Below, piece by piece: positions 50,969-62,920 of a DNA stretch of 64,000 nt. The notes beneath the pieces are model-generated. The model worked only from the letters and a program-made list of their open reading frames with translations, was not told the origin of the DNA and did not search any database. Every line of letters starts with the position of its first letter. The stretch's first letter is position 1. Source of the DNA: Croceibacterium xixiisoli (lineage in GTDB: Bacteria > Pseudomonadota > Alphaproteobacteria > Sphingomonadales > Sphingomonadaceae); assembly GCF_009827305.1 (NCBI RefSeq), contig NZ_WTYJ01000001.1, forward strand, positions 1,426,001 through 1,490,000. The letters run 5' to 3'. Made by a program: the position numbers and the translations under genes.

Positions 50969-53500
50969 ATGGAACTTCAAGGCGGCGGCGGTCCTGAGTT
51001 GGACCTTGCGGAAGACCTCACCCTGGCGGCCGATGACCGGCGGGAGCATCTGGTGGTGGTCGGCAATGGCATGGCCGGCTGCCGCGCGGTGGAGGAACTG
51101 CTGGCGCGGGATGGGGCGCGGTATCGGGTCACGATCTTCGGTGCCGAACCGCATGTGAACTACAACCGCATCATGCTGTCGCCCGTGCTGGCGGGTGAGA
51201 AGGCATTTGACGACATCATCATCAACGATCGGGCCTGGTATGCCGACAATGGCATCGATCTGATCGTCGATGATCCGGTGATGGCGATCGACCGCGCGGC
51301 GAAGATCGTGACATCAAAGGCCGGGCGGGTCGTCGGCTATGACCGGCTGCTGATCGCCACCGGATCGGACCCCTTCATCATTCCGGTGCCGGGCAAGGAT
51401 CTGCCGGGCGTGATCAGTTTCCGTGACATGAAGGATGTCGATGCGATGCTGGCCGCGGCGGAGGCGGGCAAGGCGGATGGCGGCGGCCATGCGGTGGTGA
51501 TCGGCGGTGGGCTGCTCGGGCTGGAGGCCGCCCATGGGCTGACGCTGCGGGGCATGAAGGTTACCGTCATCCATCTGATGCCGACGCTGATGGAACGGCA
51601 GTTGGACGAAGCAGCCGGCTGGTTGCTGAAGACCGCGCTGGAAGGGCGCGGGCAGACCATTCTGACCGGGGCCGATACAGCTGAAATCTATGGGGAGGGC
51701 AAGGTCGAGGGCGTCCGTTTGAAGGATGGCCGCGATATCCCCGCCAGCCTGGTGGTGATGGCGGTCGGCATTCGCCCCTCCGTGGCGCTGGCGCGGGAGG
51801 CCGGGCTGGATGTCGGGCGCGGGATCAAGGTGGATGACCACATGGTCACCAGCGATCCGCATGTGCTGGCGGTCGGCGAATGCGTCGAACATGATGGCAA
51901 TGTCTATGGCCTGGTCGCGCCGCTGTGGGACATGTGCCGCAGCCTGGCCGACGGGCTGACCGATCGGCACAGCGGCTATCGCGGATCGGTTACCTCCACC
52001 AAGCTGAAGGTTGCCGGGCTGGATGTGTTTTCCGCCGGCGATTTTTCCGGTGGCGATGGGTGCGAGGATATCGTGCTGCGCGATGCGGCGCGCGGGGTGT
52101 ACAAGCGGGTGGTGGTAAAGGAGGGGCGCATTATCGGCGCCGTCCTTTATGGCGATACCGGCGACGGCGGGTGGTATTTCGACCTGCTGAAGCGCGAAGA
52201 AGATGTCAGCGACATCCGCGATTTCCTGATCTTCGGTCAGTCCTACGCCTCCGGAGGGGGGCAGGCGGACCCTAAGGCGGCCGTTGCGGCGCTCTCGGAC
52301 GATGCCGAGATCTGCGGCTGCAACGGCGTCAGCAAGGGTCAGGTTGTCGCCTCCATCCAGGGCGGGGCCTGCACGCTGGATGCGCTGCGGGCCGGCTGCA
52401 AGGCATCGGCAAGCTGCGGGTCCTGCACCGGGCTGGTGGAAACCCTGCTCGCCATCACCCTGGGCGATGAATATTCGGGCGAACGCGCCACCCGCACCAT
52501 GTGCAAATGCACGAGCTTCGGCCATGACGATGTCCGGCGGGAAATCGTGGCCCAGGGGATGAAATCCATCCCGGAGGTGATGCACCGGCTGCACTGGTCC
52601 ACCCCCGATGGCTGTGCCAGCTGCCGCCCCGCGCTCAACTATTACCTGCTGTGCTCCTGGCCGGGCGAATATCAGGATGATCAGCGCAGCCGCTTCGTCA
52701 ATGAAAGGCTGCACGCCAACATCCAGAAGGACGGCACATATTCGGTGGTACCGCGCATGTGGGGCGGGCTGACCAACCCGCGCGAATTGCGCGCGATCGC
52801 CGATGTGGTCGAAAAATACGATGCCCCCATGGTCAAGGTAACCGGCGGCCAGCGGCTGGATATCTTCGGCATCAAGAAGGAAGACCTGCCCGCCGTTTGG
52901 GCCGATCTGAATGCGGCCGGCATGGTATCTGGCCATGCCTACGGCAAATCGCTGCGCACGGTGAAGACCTGCGTGGGATCGGAATGGTGCCGCTTCGGCA
53001 CGCAGGATTCCACCGGGTTGGGGGTGAAGGCCGAACGGATGAGCTGGGGGTCATGGATGCCCCACAAGTTCAAGATCGCGGTATCGGGATGCCCGCGCAA
53101 TTGTGCGGAAGCGACGATCAAGGACTTCGGCATCGTCTGCGTCGATTCCGGCTATGAACTGCATGTTGGCGGCAATGGCGGCATCCATGTCCGCGTCACC
53201 GATCTGTTGTGCAAAGTCGCGACCGAGCGCGAAGCGCTCGATTACTGCGGCGCCTTCATCCAGCTCTATCGTGAAGAGGCGCGTTATCTGGAACGCACCG
53301 CGCCATGGATTGACCGGGTCGGCGTCGATTACGTCAAGCAGCGCGTGGTTGAGGATCAGGTGGGGCGCGAAGCCCTGCTGCGTCGGTTCCTCTATTCCCA
53401 GAGCTTCAGCCAGGATGATCCCTGGGCCGAACGCGTCGCCGGCGCCCATGCAGAACTGCACCAGCATATTGCCGAAGTCCGGCCGATGGAGATTGCGTGA
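50969..53500 (+). CDS. nirB: Assimilatory nitrite reductase [NAD(P)H] large subunit
   Basis: Reduces nitrite to ammonium in the cytoplasm. 843 residues: FAD/NAD pyridine nucleotide reductase domain (VVVGNGMAGCRAVEELL; VIGGGLLGLEAAHGL), a BFD-like [2Fe-2S] domain near 448-490 (CGCNGVSKGQ, CGSCTGLV), further Cys-rich CKC/CASC segments, then the siroheme/4Fe-4S domain with TCVGSEWCRFG near 665 and SGCPRNCAEA near 706. Preceded by the ANTAR leader. Overlaps nirD. Confidence 0.96.
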   Translation: MELQGGGGPELDLAEDLTLAADDRREHLVVVGNGMAGCRAVEELLARDGARYRVTIFGAEPHVNYNRIMLSPVLAGEKAFDDIIINDRAWYADNGIDLIVDDPVMAIDRAAKIVTSKAGRVVGYDRLLIATGSDPFIIPVPGKDLPGVISFRDMKDVDAMLAAAEAGKADGGGHAVVIGGGLLGLEAAHGLTLRGMKVTVIHLMPTLMERQLDEAAGWLLKTALEGRGQTILTGADTAEIYGEGKVEGVRLKDGRDIPASLVVMAVGIRPSVALAREAGLDVGRGIKVDDHMVTSDPHVLAVGECVEHDGNVYGLVAPLWDMCRSLADGLTDRHSGYRGSVTSTKLKVAGLDVFSAGDFSGGDGCEDIVLRDAARGVYKRVVVKEGRIIGAVLYGDTGDGGWYFDLLKREEDVSDIRDFLIFGQSYASGGGQADPKAAVAALSDDAEICGCNGVSKGQVVASIQGGACTLDALRAGCKASASCGSCTGLVETLLAITLGDEYSGERATRTMCKCTSFGHDDVRREIVAQGMKSIPEVMHRLHWSTPDGCASCRPALNYYLLCSWPGEYQDDQRSRFVNERLHANIQKDGTYSVVPRMWGGLTNPRELRAIADVVEKYDAPMVKVTGGQRLDIFGIKKEDLPAVWADLNAAGMVSGHAYGKSLRTVKTCVGSEWCRFGTQDSTGLGVKAERMSWGSWMPHKFKIAVSGCPRNCAEATIKDFGIVCVDSGYELHVGGNGGIHVRVTDLLCKVATEREALDYCGAFIQLYREEARYLERTAPWIDRVGVDYVKQRVVEDQVGREALLRRFLYSQSFSQDDPWAERVAGAHAELHQHIAEVRPMEIA

Positions 53501-53841
53501 TGATTGGTAACTGGCTGGACATCGGACCTGTCGATCAGATCACCCCGGGCAATGCGCGCACCCTGCCGGTGATGGGTGGGGAAGAGATTGCGATCTTCCG
53601 CACGCTGGGTGGGGAATTCCACGCGCTGGTGAACAAATGCCCGCACAAGCATGGTCCGCTTTCCCAGGGGATCGTCCATGGCGGGGTGGTCACCTGCCCG
53701 CTGCACAATTGGAACATCTCCCTGAAAACCGGGGAGGCGCTGGGCGAGGACAAGGGATGCGTGCCGGTCATTCCGCTGAAGGTGGATGCCGGGCGGATCT
53801 TCCTGTTGCGTTCAGCGGTGATGGGGCAAATGGCTGCGTGA
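53500..53841 (+). CDS. nirD: Nitrite reductase small subunit
   Basis: Rieske-fold subunit of the NAD(P)H nitrite reductase. 113 residues from the ATG that overlaps the nirB stop (TGATG). Unlike many NirD proteins it keeps full Rieske ligands: C47-x-H49 in KCPHKHG and C66-x2-H69 in TCPLHNW. The stop overlaps the GTG of the nitrate reductase gene. Confidence 0.93.
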   Translation: MIGNWLDIGPVDQITPGNARTLPVMGGEEIAIFRTLGGEFHALVNKCPHKHGPLSQGIVHGGVVTCPLHNWNISLKTGEALGEDKGCVPVIPLKVDAGRIFLLRSAVMGQMAA

Positions 53842-56460
53842 CGGATGACGACGCCTTGCCGGCCTTTCTAGGCCCCATCCGCACCACCTGCGCCTATTGC
53901 GGGGTGGGCTGCGGGATCACCGCCACGCCCACCGGCGGACGTTCGGTCATGATTGCCGGTGACGCGGATCATCCCGCCAATCGCGGGCGGCTGTGTTCCA
54001 AGGGCACCCATCTGGGGGAAACCGTGGATCTCACCGGGCGGCTGCTGCATCCGATGATCGGGCAGAAGCGAGCGAACTGGGGCCGGGCGCTCAATCTGGT
54101 GGCGCGGCGGTTCCGCGAAACCATCGAGCGGCATGGGCCGGACAGCGTGGCCTTCTATGTGTCCGGGCAATTGCTGACCGAAGATTATTATATCGCCAAC
54201 AAGCTGATGAAGGGCTTCATCGGTTCGGCCAATATCGACACCAATTCGCGCCTCTGCATGTCCAGCGCGGTGGCCGGGCACAATCGCGCCTTTGGCGAAG
54301 ATATCGTGCCGGCCAGCTATGACGATCTCGATGTGGCCGATCTGATCGTGCTGGTCGGATCGAACACCGCCTGGTGCCATCCGATCGTGTACCAGCGGAT
54401 CCAGGCGGCCCGGGCCAAGCGCGGGACGCGGCTGGTGGTGATCGATCCGCGCCGCACGGAAAGCTGCGAAGGCGCCGATATCCATCTGCCGATCCGCCCG
54501 GGCAGCGATGTTGCGCTGATGAAGGGGCTGCTCGCCTGGTGTGACGAGGCCGGGGTGACCGATCCCGATTTTTTGGCCCGGCATGTGCAGGCGCCCGATG
54601 GGTTCTGGGACGATGCGCGCAGCGGCCATGATCTGTGGAGCACGGCGCGCGCCTGCGATGTGCCGCCGGCTTTGCTGCAACAGTTTTTCGAACTGTTTGC
54701 CCGTACCCCGCGCACGATGACCCTGTTCAGCCAGGGCATCAACCAGTCGATCCGGGGCACGGATCAGGTCAATTCCATCATCAATGTCCATCTGGCCACC
54801 GGCCGCATCGGCCAGCCGGGCGCGGCGCCCTTTTCCATCACCGGCCAGCCCAATGCCATGGGCGGGCGCGAGGTTGGCGGACTGGCATCGACGCTGGCCG
54901 CGCATATGGATTTTGCGCCCGAGAATGTCGCGCGCGTTCGCCGGTTCTGGGGCGCGCCTTTTACCGCGACGAAGCCGGGGCTGAAGGCGGTCGATCTGTT
55001 TCGCTCCATCGCCGAAGGGCGGGTGAAGGCGCTGTGGGTCATGGCCACCAATCCTGCCGTGTCGCTGCCCGATGCGGCGCGCGTGCGCGAAGCGCTGGCC
55101 GCCTGTCCGTTTGTGGTGGTGTCCGATGTCATCGCGAATACCGATACCAGCGCCCATGCGCATGTCCGCCTGCCGGCCGCCGCCTGGGGCGAGAAGGACG
55201 GCACGGTCACCAATTCGGATCGCACCATCAGCCGGCAGCGCCCGTTCATGGCCTTGCCGGGCGACGCCAGGCCGGACTGGTGGATTATGGCTGAAGTCGC
55301 CGCGCGGATGGGCTGGCGGTCCGATTTTTCCTATCGCCATCCAGCCGAAATCTGGCGCGAACATGCGCGGCTGACGGCCTATCAGAATGATGGCCAGCGG
55401 CTGTTGAACCTGCATGACTATGCCAGCATCGGCAATGAAGCCTATGATAACATGCAGCCTTTCCGCTGGGGCGATCGGCCCTTTGCCGATGGGCGGTTTT
55501 CCACCCCCGATGGCCGGGCGCGGCTGGTGCAGGTCGATCAGATGGAGCTGCAGGCGCCGCTGAAGGACTGGCCGTTGACGCTCAACACCGGGCGATACCG
55601 CGATCACTGGCACACCATGACTCGGACAGGCCTGTCGCCCAAGCTCGCGCGCCATCGCGAAGAACCGCTGGTGGAGGTGCATCCGCAGGATGCCGCCGCA
55701 CTGGGGCTGGCGCAGGGCGATCTGGCGCGTGTGGCCACCGCGCAAGGGGACAGCCTGTTCCGCGTGCGGCTGGAAGAAGGGCAGCGGGTGGGGGAGATCT
55801 TCACCCCGATCCACTGGACCGATCAGCTTTCGACCGGCGGACGCACCGGATTGCTGCCGCGTCCGCTGGTCGATCCGCATTCGGGCCAGCCGGGTTTCAA
55901 ATCGACACCGGCCCGGCTGCAGAAAATCGCCACCGAATGGAAAGGCTTCCTGATCCTGCGCGGCGAACATCCGGCCCAGCCGCGCTGCCTGTGGGCCACG
56001 CGCGTCGCGGTGCCTGGCGGCGCGCTGTATGAAGTGGCCGGCAATGGCGACCCGGCGCGGCTGGAGGAATGTCTGCCGGCCGGTGACCGGGTCGAGGCGG
56101 TGGATCTGACGCGCGGCACCCGCCGGGTGGCGATCATCCGCGACGGGCGGCTGGCGGCAGTGTTGATCGTGACGCGCAGCGGCATCCTGCCATCGCGCGA
56201 CTGGCTGATCGGGCAGTTGCAGGCGCAGCATGTCGGCGCCAGCGTGCTGGCCGCGCGCGGACCGGGCCGGCAGCAGGACAAGGGCGCCACCATCTGCGTC
56301 TGTTTCGATATCGGCCTCAACCAGATCATTGCCGCGATCCGCGATCAGGATCTGATCAGCGTTCCCGCCATTGGCGAGGCGCTGGGGGCAGGGACCAATT
56401 GCGGGTCCTGCCGCCCGGCAATCGCCAGCATTCTTGCCCAGACCACGCAGGAGCTTGTCC

Positions 56461-56474
<14 letters not shown>
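53838..56474 (+). CDS. nasA: Assimilatory nitrate reductase catalytic subunit
   Basis: Molybdenum bis-MGD oxidoreductase reducing nitrate to nitrite in the cytoplasm. 878 residues from a GTG in GTGA overlap with nirD. An N-terminal [4Fe-4S] site CAYCGVGCG with the fourth Cys in GRLCSKG, a long molybdopterin domain (SNTAWCHPI, GINQSIRGTDQVNSIINVH), the dinucleotide-binding domain, and a C-terminal BFD-like [2Fe-2S] domain (CVCFDIGLNQII ... NCGSCRPAI) as in Klebsiella-type NasA. No separate NasB/NasC electron donor is encoded here. Confidence 0.95.
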
Positions 56475-58861
<2,387 letters not shown>

Positions 58862-58924
58862 TTTGCGCTTCGCTTGCAATGATCCCCTCAGCACCGCACA
58901 AGCCGGGGCTGAGGAGGAGGGCGC

Positions 58925-60985
58925 GTGAAACATTTACCCTGGATAGTGCTGGCACTGATCGGCTTCGTCTGCCTGACCGTTCTGGCAACGGTGCGTGGTG
59001 AACAGATCAATGCGCTGTGGATCGTGGTGGCGGCGGTCAGCACCTTCCTGGTCGCCTATCGCTATTACGCGCTCTTCATTTCCACACGGGTGATGCGGCT
59101 CGATCCGCTACGCGCTACCCCGGCGCATTATCGCGGCGACGGGCTCGACTATGTGCCGACCGACCGGCGCGTGCTGTTCGGCCATCATTTCGCGGCAATT
59201 GCGGGGGCCGGGCCGCTGGTCGGGCCGGTGCTGGCGGCGCAGATGGGTTATCTGCCCGGCACGCTGTGGATCATCGGCGGCGTGGTCCTGGCCGGCGCGG
59301 TGCAGGATTTCATGGTCCTGTTCATTTCCATGCGCCGCGACGGCAAGTCTCTCGGCGAACTCGTCCGCACGGAAATGGGCCCGCTGGCGGGCACGATCGC
59401 CCTGGCCGGCGCCTTTATGATCATGGTCATCATCCTGGCGGTGCTGGCGCTGATCGTGGTGCGCGCGCTGGCGGAAAGCCCCTGGGGCATGTTCACCGTA
59501 GCCGCCACCGTGCCGCTGGCGCTGTTCATGGGGGTCTATACCCGCTGGATCAGGCCGGGCCGCATCGGGGAGGTGTCGTTGCTCGGCTTTGTCGGGCTGA
59601 TCTTCGCGATATTCTTCGGCCAGACCGTGGCCGCTTCGCCCGTCTGGGGCCCGATCTTCACCTTCACGCCGCAGGCGCTGTGCTGGATCCTGATCGGCTA
59701 TGGCGCGGTCGCCTCCGTTCTGCCGGTGTGGCTGCTGCTGGCGCCGCGCGATTATCTGTCCACCTTCCTCAAGATCGGGGCCATCGCCGCGCTCGCCATC
59801 GGCATCGTCATCATGGCGCCGCCGCTGCAGATGCCGGCGCTGACCCAGTTCATCGACGGCGGCGGGCCGGTCTGGTCGGGATCGCTGTTCCCGTTCCTCT
59901 TCATTACCATCGCCTGCGGGGCGGTGTCCGGCTTTCACGCGCTGATTTCCAGCGGCACCACGCCTAAGCTGATCGCCAGCGAAACCGATGCACCGATGAT
60001 CGGCTATGGCGCGATGCTGATGGAAGCCTTCGTCGCTATCATGGCCATGGTCGGTGCCTCGATCCTGGATCCCGGAATTTACTTCGCCATGAACAGCCCG
60101 GTGGCGATCACCGGCGGCGACCCCGTAAGCGCGGCAGCCGCCGTGACGGCGATGGGCTTCCCGGTTTCGGCTGATACGCTGGTGCAGACGGCCAGGGATG
60201 TGGGCGAAGCCAGCGTGGTATCGCGCACCGGTGGCGCCCCGACGCTGGCGGTGGCGATGGCGGAAATCTTCAGCCATGTGCTGGGCGGCCCGGCGATGAA
60301 AGCGTTCTGGTATCACTTTGCCATTCTGTTCGAGGCGCTGTTCATCCTGACCGCCGTGGACGCCGGCACCCGAGCCGGGCGGTTCATGCTGCAGGATCTG
60401 ATCGGCCTGGCCATTCCATCCTTCCGCGAAAACAACACGCTGATGCCTGGGCTGGTGGCGACGGGGCTCTGCGTCGCGGCCTGGGGCTTCTTCCTCTATC
60501 AGGGGGTCAATGATCCGCTGGGCGGGGTGAACACGCTGTGGCCGGTGTTCGGCATTTCCAATCAGATGCTCGCCGCCGTGGCGCTGATGCTGGCGACGGT
60601 GGTGCTGTTCCGCATGAAGCAGCAGCGTTACGCCTGGGTCACGGTGGTCCCGACCGTATGGTTGCTGATCTGCACGCTGACGGCCGGTACGCTGAAGCTG
60701 TTTTCCAGCGATCCGGCGGTCGGTTTCCTGGCCCATGCGCGGAAATTCGCCGATGCCGCCGCGCGCGATGAAGTGCTGGCCCCGGCCAAATCCATGGCGG
60801 AGATGAATGCGATCATCTTCAACGACCGGATCGACGCGGCGCTGTGCGGGCTGTTCCTGGCGGTGGTGGTGTCGCTGATGGTCTTCACCGTGCGCACTTG
60901 CATCGCCGCGCTGCGCGATCCCGAGCCGAGCATTCGCGAAGCCCCGGCGCGGGAAATGCAGGCCTATATGGAGCCGGCCGAATGA
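58925..60985 (+). CDS. cstA: Carbon starvation protein A / pyruvate transporter
   Basis: Polytopic membrane transporter of the CstA/BtsT family, now known as pyruvate (and peptide-associated) importers. 686 residues with about 16-18 spans; DYVPTDRRVLFGHHFAAIAG near the N-terminus and SGFHALISSGTTPKLI in the middle are signatures. GTG start behind a strong GGAGGAGGG ribosome site; a 7-bp inverted repeat CCTCAGC/GCTGAGG (58886-58892 with 58908-58914) partly covers this site. Overlaps the ybdD-like gene by four bases. Confidence 0.94.
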   Translation: MKHLPWIVLALIGFVCLTVLATVRGEQINALWIVVAAVSTFLVAYRYYALFISTRVMRLDPLRATPAHYRGDGLDYVPTDRRVLFGHHFAAIAGAGPLVGPVLAAQMGYLPGTLWIIGGVVLAGAVQDFMVLFISMRRDGKSLGELVRTEMGPLAGTIALAGAFMIMVIILAVLALIVVRALAESPWGMFTVAATVPLALFMGVYTRWIRPGRIGEVSLLGFVGLIFAIFFGQTVAASPVWGPIFTFTPQALCWILIGYGAVASVLPVWLLLAPRDYLSTFLKIGAIAALAIGIVIMAPPLQMPALTQFIDGGGPVWSGSLFPFLFITIACGAVSGFHALISSGTTPKLIASETDAPMIGYGAMLMEAFVAIMAMVGASILDPGIYFAMNSPVAITGGDPVSAAAAVTAMGFPVSADTLVQTARDVGEASVVSRTGGAPTLAVAMAEIFSHVLGGPAMKAFWYHFAILFEALFILTAVDAGTRAGRFMLQDLIGLAIPSFRENNTLMPGLVATGLCVAAWGFFLYQGVNDPLGGVNTLWPVFGISNQMLAAVALMLATVVLFRMKQQRYAWVTVVPTVWLLICTLTAGTLKLFSSDPAVGFLAHARKFADAAARDEVLAPAKSMAEMNAIIFNDRIDAALCGLFLAVVVSLMVFTVRTCIAALRDPEPSIREAPAREMQAYMEPAE

Positions 60986-61167
60986 GCCGCCTGCTCGAGC
61001 TCTTGCGCGAATGTGCGCGACTGATGGTCGGGCAACCGTCTTACGAGGCCTATTGCCGGCATATGGCGCGCCATCACCCCGATGCGGAAGTGATGGATCG
61101 CACGGCGTTCTTCCGCAACCGGGAACAGGCCCGCTATGGCGGGGCGGGCGGGGGCAAGTGCTGCTGA
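60982..61167 (+). CDS. YbdD/YjiX family protein (61 aa)
   Basis: Small cytoplasmic partner protein found next to cstA/btsT genes. 61 residues: LMVGQPSYEAYCRHMARHHP is the family core, then DRTAFFRNREQARYGG and a Gly/Cys tail (GGGKCC). Starts in an ATGA overlap with cstA. The tail with two adjacent cysteines is common in this family; function unclear. Confidence 0.93.
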   Translation: MSRLLELLRECARLMVGQPSYEAYCRHMARHHPDAEVMDRTAFFRNREQARYGGAGGGKCC

Positions 61168-61235
61168 GCGGGTTTCACGGCTGGTAAGGATTTGCCGGCT
61201 AAGGCAGGCTGGTCTCCATCTGCCGATCCGAAGGG

Positions 61236-62714
61236 ATGCGCCCCGTGTTCAATATCGATCGCTGCAAGCCGCTGGTCGTCTTCGCTCTGCCGCTGCTCGC
61301 CTGCGTGGCCAGCCCGACCAATCTGTCCGGCGCGGTCGATGGGCGCGTGGTCCGCATGGTGCAGCCCCGGCTGGAGGCGGAACCGGTGCTGGGGCCCGAT
61401 GCCGATACGGCAGTGACGGCGGGCCCCCAGGCCGCGACGCTGAACAGCGATTACCCGTTCTACATGCCGATGCAGCAACTGCGCCGCCCGGCCATGGTGC
61501 TGACGGTCAAGTGCGAGGCATCGCAGGCGGCGGGCAAGGAAGTCTATGGCGGGCGCGATGGCGCGGCCTATTACGGCCGGGCCGAGGGCGGGATAGAGAT
61601 CGTCTATGATGCGCAGGATCGGGCGGGCCGGCCTTGCGTCTATCCCTTCGCCCCGGCCATGCCCCAGACGGCGGGCAATCTGGACGGCACGCAATATATC
61701 ATCCGGTCTTCCATCCCAGGCCAGCGGGCGGTGTTCCGCACCAGCGACCAATGGGCGACGATCAATCTGCGGATGTTCGAACTGGGCCGCCAGCGCGTGC
61801 ATTTCGAAATGCGCGACATCGAGATCGATTTTCCCGGCGCGGTGCAGGCGCGCGGTGCGCTGCATTTGGAAGTGGTTGGTTCGGTGGCGCCGGGGCTGTT
61901 CACCGCCGTGGTGCGCCGGTCCAAGATCTTCGGCGGCAAGAATGGCATCTTCGTGCCTGGCGGGCAGACGATGCTCTATATCGAAGACAGCGATATTGCT
62001 GGCAATGTCGGTGGCAATGTCGACCAGGAACACAGCACCTATATCAACGGCACGCTGGTATCGCATTTTCGCAATTCGGTGTGGCGCGGGCAACTGGCAT
62101 GGAAGAACATCGCCAGCGGGCACCAGTTGAAGGACAAGGCCTATCTGCGGATCTATGAGGATCTGATCGTGTCCAACCAGCCGAGCGGAGAAACCGCATC
62201 GGCGATGCCGCTGGTCGATATTTCCGCCTTCGGTTTCACTTGGTCCAACAATCTGCAATTGCGTCGGTTCGAACCGGCGCAGGCACCGCGGGATTCGCTG
62301 GTCGATCTGCGGACCGAGATTTTGTATGGTCAGCCAGACCTTTACCCGTGGGATGTAATGGTCAATCGCGGCTGGCAGATGCCGGCCGATCCACTGACGG
62401 CGCTGGATCAGGTCTATCTGTCGGTGTTTATGAACACCCAGGTCGAAAGTTTCCGCGATGAGCCTTATGTCTTTGCGCTGCGGCCTCAGGGAACCAATCT
62501 GGTTGCGGGGAGCAACACGGTGGAAGGCAATGAGCGCACCACCAGGGCGCAGCAGCGGCTGGTTTCGATCGCCTTCAACACCAGCGGCCATGTGCGCCAG
62601 GCCTATTCCCGCGAAGGCTGGACCTACTCCAATCCGCAACTGCCGCCAGGCGCCATGTGGATCAAGGATCGCGATGCTTTCATCCGTCACGCGCTGGGTC
62701 TGATCGGCCGCTGA
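61236..62714 (+). CDS. Exported parallel beta-helix protein of unknown function
   Basis: 492 residues. A hydrophobic signal near 11-27 with a Cys in LLACVAS that could be a lipoprotein box. The central part (about 150-350) has repeated short beta-like turns with Asn/Gly, such as SKIFGGKNGIFVPGGQTML and DSDIAGNVGGNVD, suggesting a right-handed parallel beta-helix as in polysaccharide lyases. No catalytic triad can be named. AAGGG abuts the ATG at 61236; a GTG at 61245 would have better spacing. Confidence 0.6.
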   Translation: MRPVFNIDRCKPLVVFALPLLACVASPTNLSGAVDGRVVRMVQPRLEAEPVLGPDADTAVTAGPQAATLNSDYPFYMPMQQLRRPAMVLTVKCEASQAAGKEVYGGRDGAAYYGRAEGGIEIVYDAQDRAGRPCVYPFAPAMPQTAGNLDGTQYIIRSSIPGQRAVFRTSDQWATINLRMFELGRQRVHFEMRDIEIDFPGAVQARGALHLEVVGSVAPGLFTAVVRRSKIFGGKNGIFVPGGQTMLYIEDSDIAGNVGGNVDQEHSTYINGTLVSHFRNSVWRGQLAWKNIASGHQLKDKAYLRIYEDLIVSNQPSGETASAMPLVDISAFGFTWSNNLQLRRFEPAQAPRDSLVDLRTEILYGQPDLYPWDVMVNRGWQMPADPLTALDQVYLSVFMNTQVESFRDEPYVFALRPQGTNLVAGSNTVEGNERTTRAQQRLVSIAFNTSGHVRQAYSREGWTYSNPQLPPGAMWIKDRDAFIRHALGLIGR

Positions 62715-62920
62715 GCTGGTTGCCGGTTTCGAGGTTGACCTGCTCGCGTCGGCAGGCCCTACGCCAGCAATAATTCATAACATTAATGTATTTGGCAAAC
62801 CCGGCCCGTTTCGCACATGCAGCACACTGAGCAAGCATGCGGGTTCCCGGCATGGCAGGCTCGTCCCCGATGTGGGCGATGCCGCCGGTCGTGAACCGGA
62901 ACCGACATAGAGGAAGAACC

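Noticed and set aside
59108-60736. A 542-codon frame antisense to cstA
   Set aside because: Product is a Gln/His/Arg-rich shadow; the sense strand encodes the conserved transporter.
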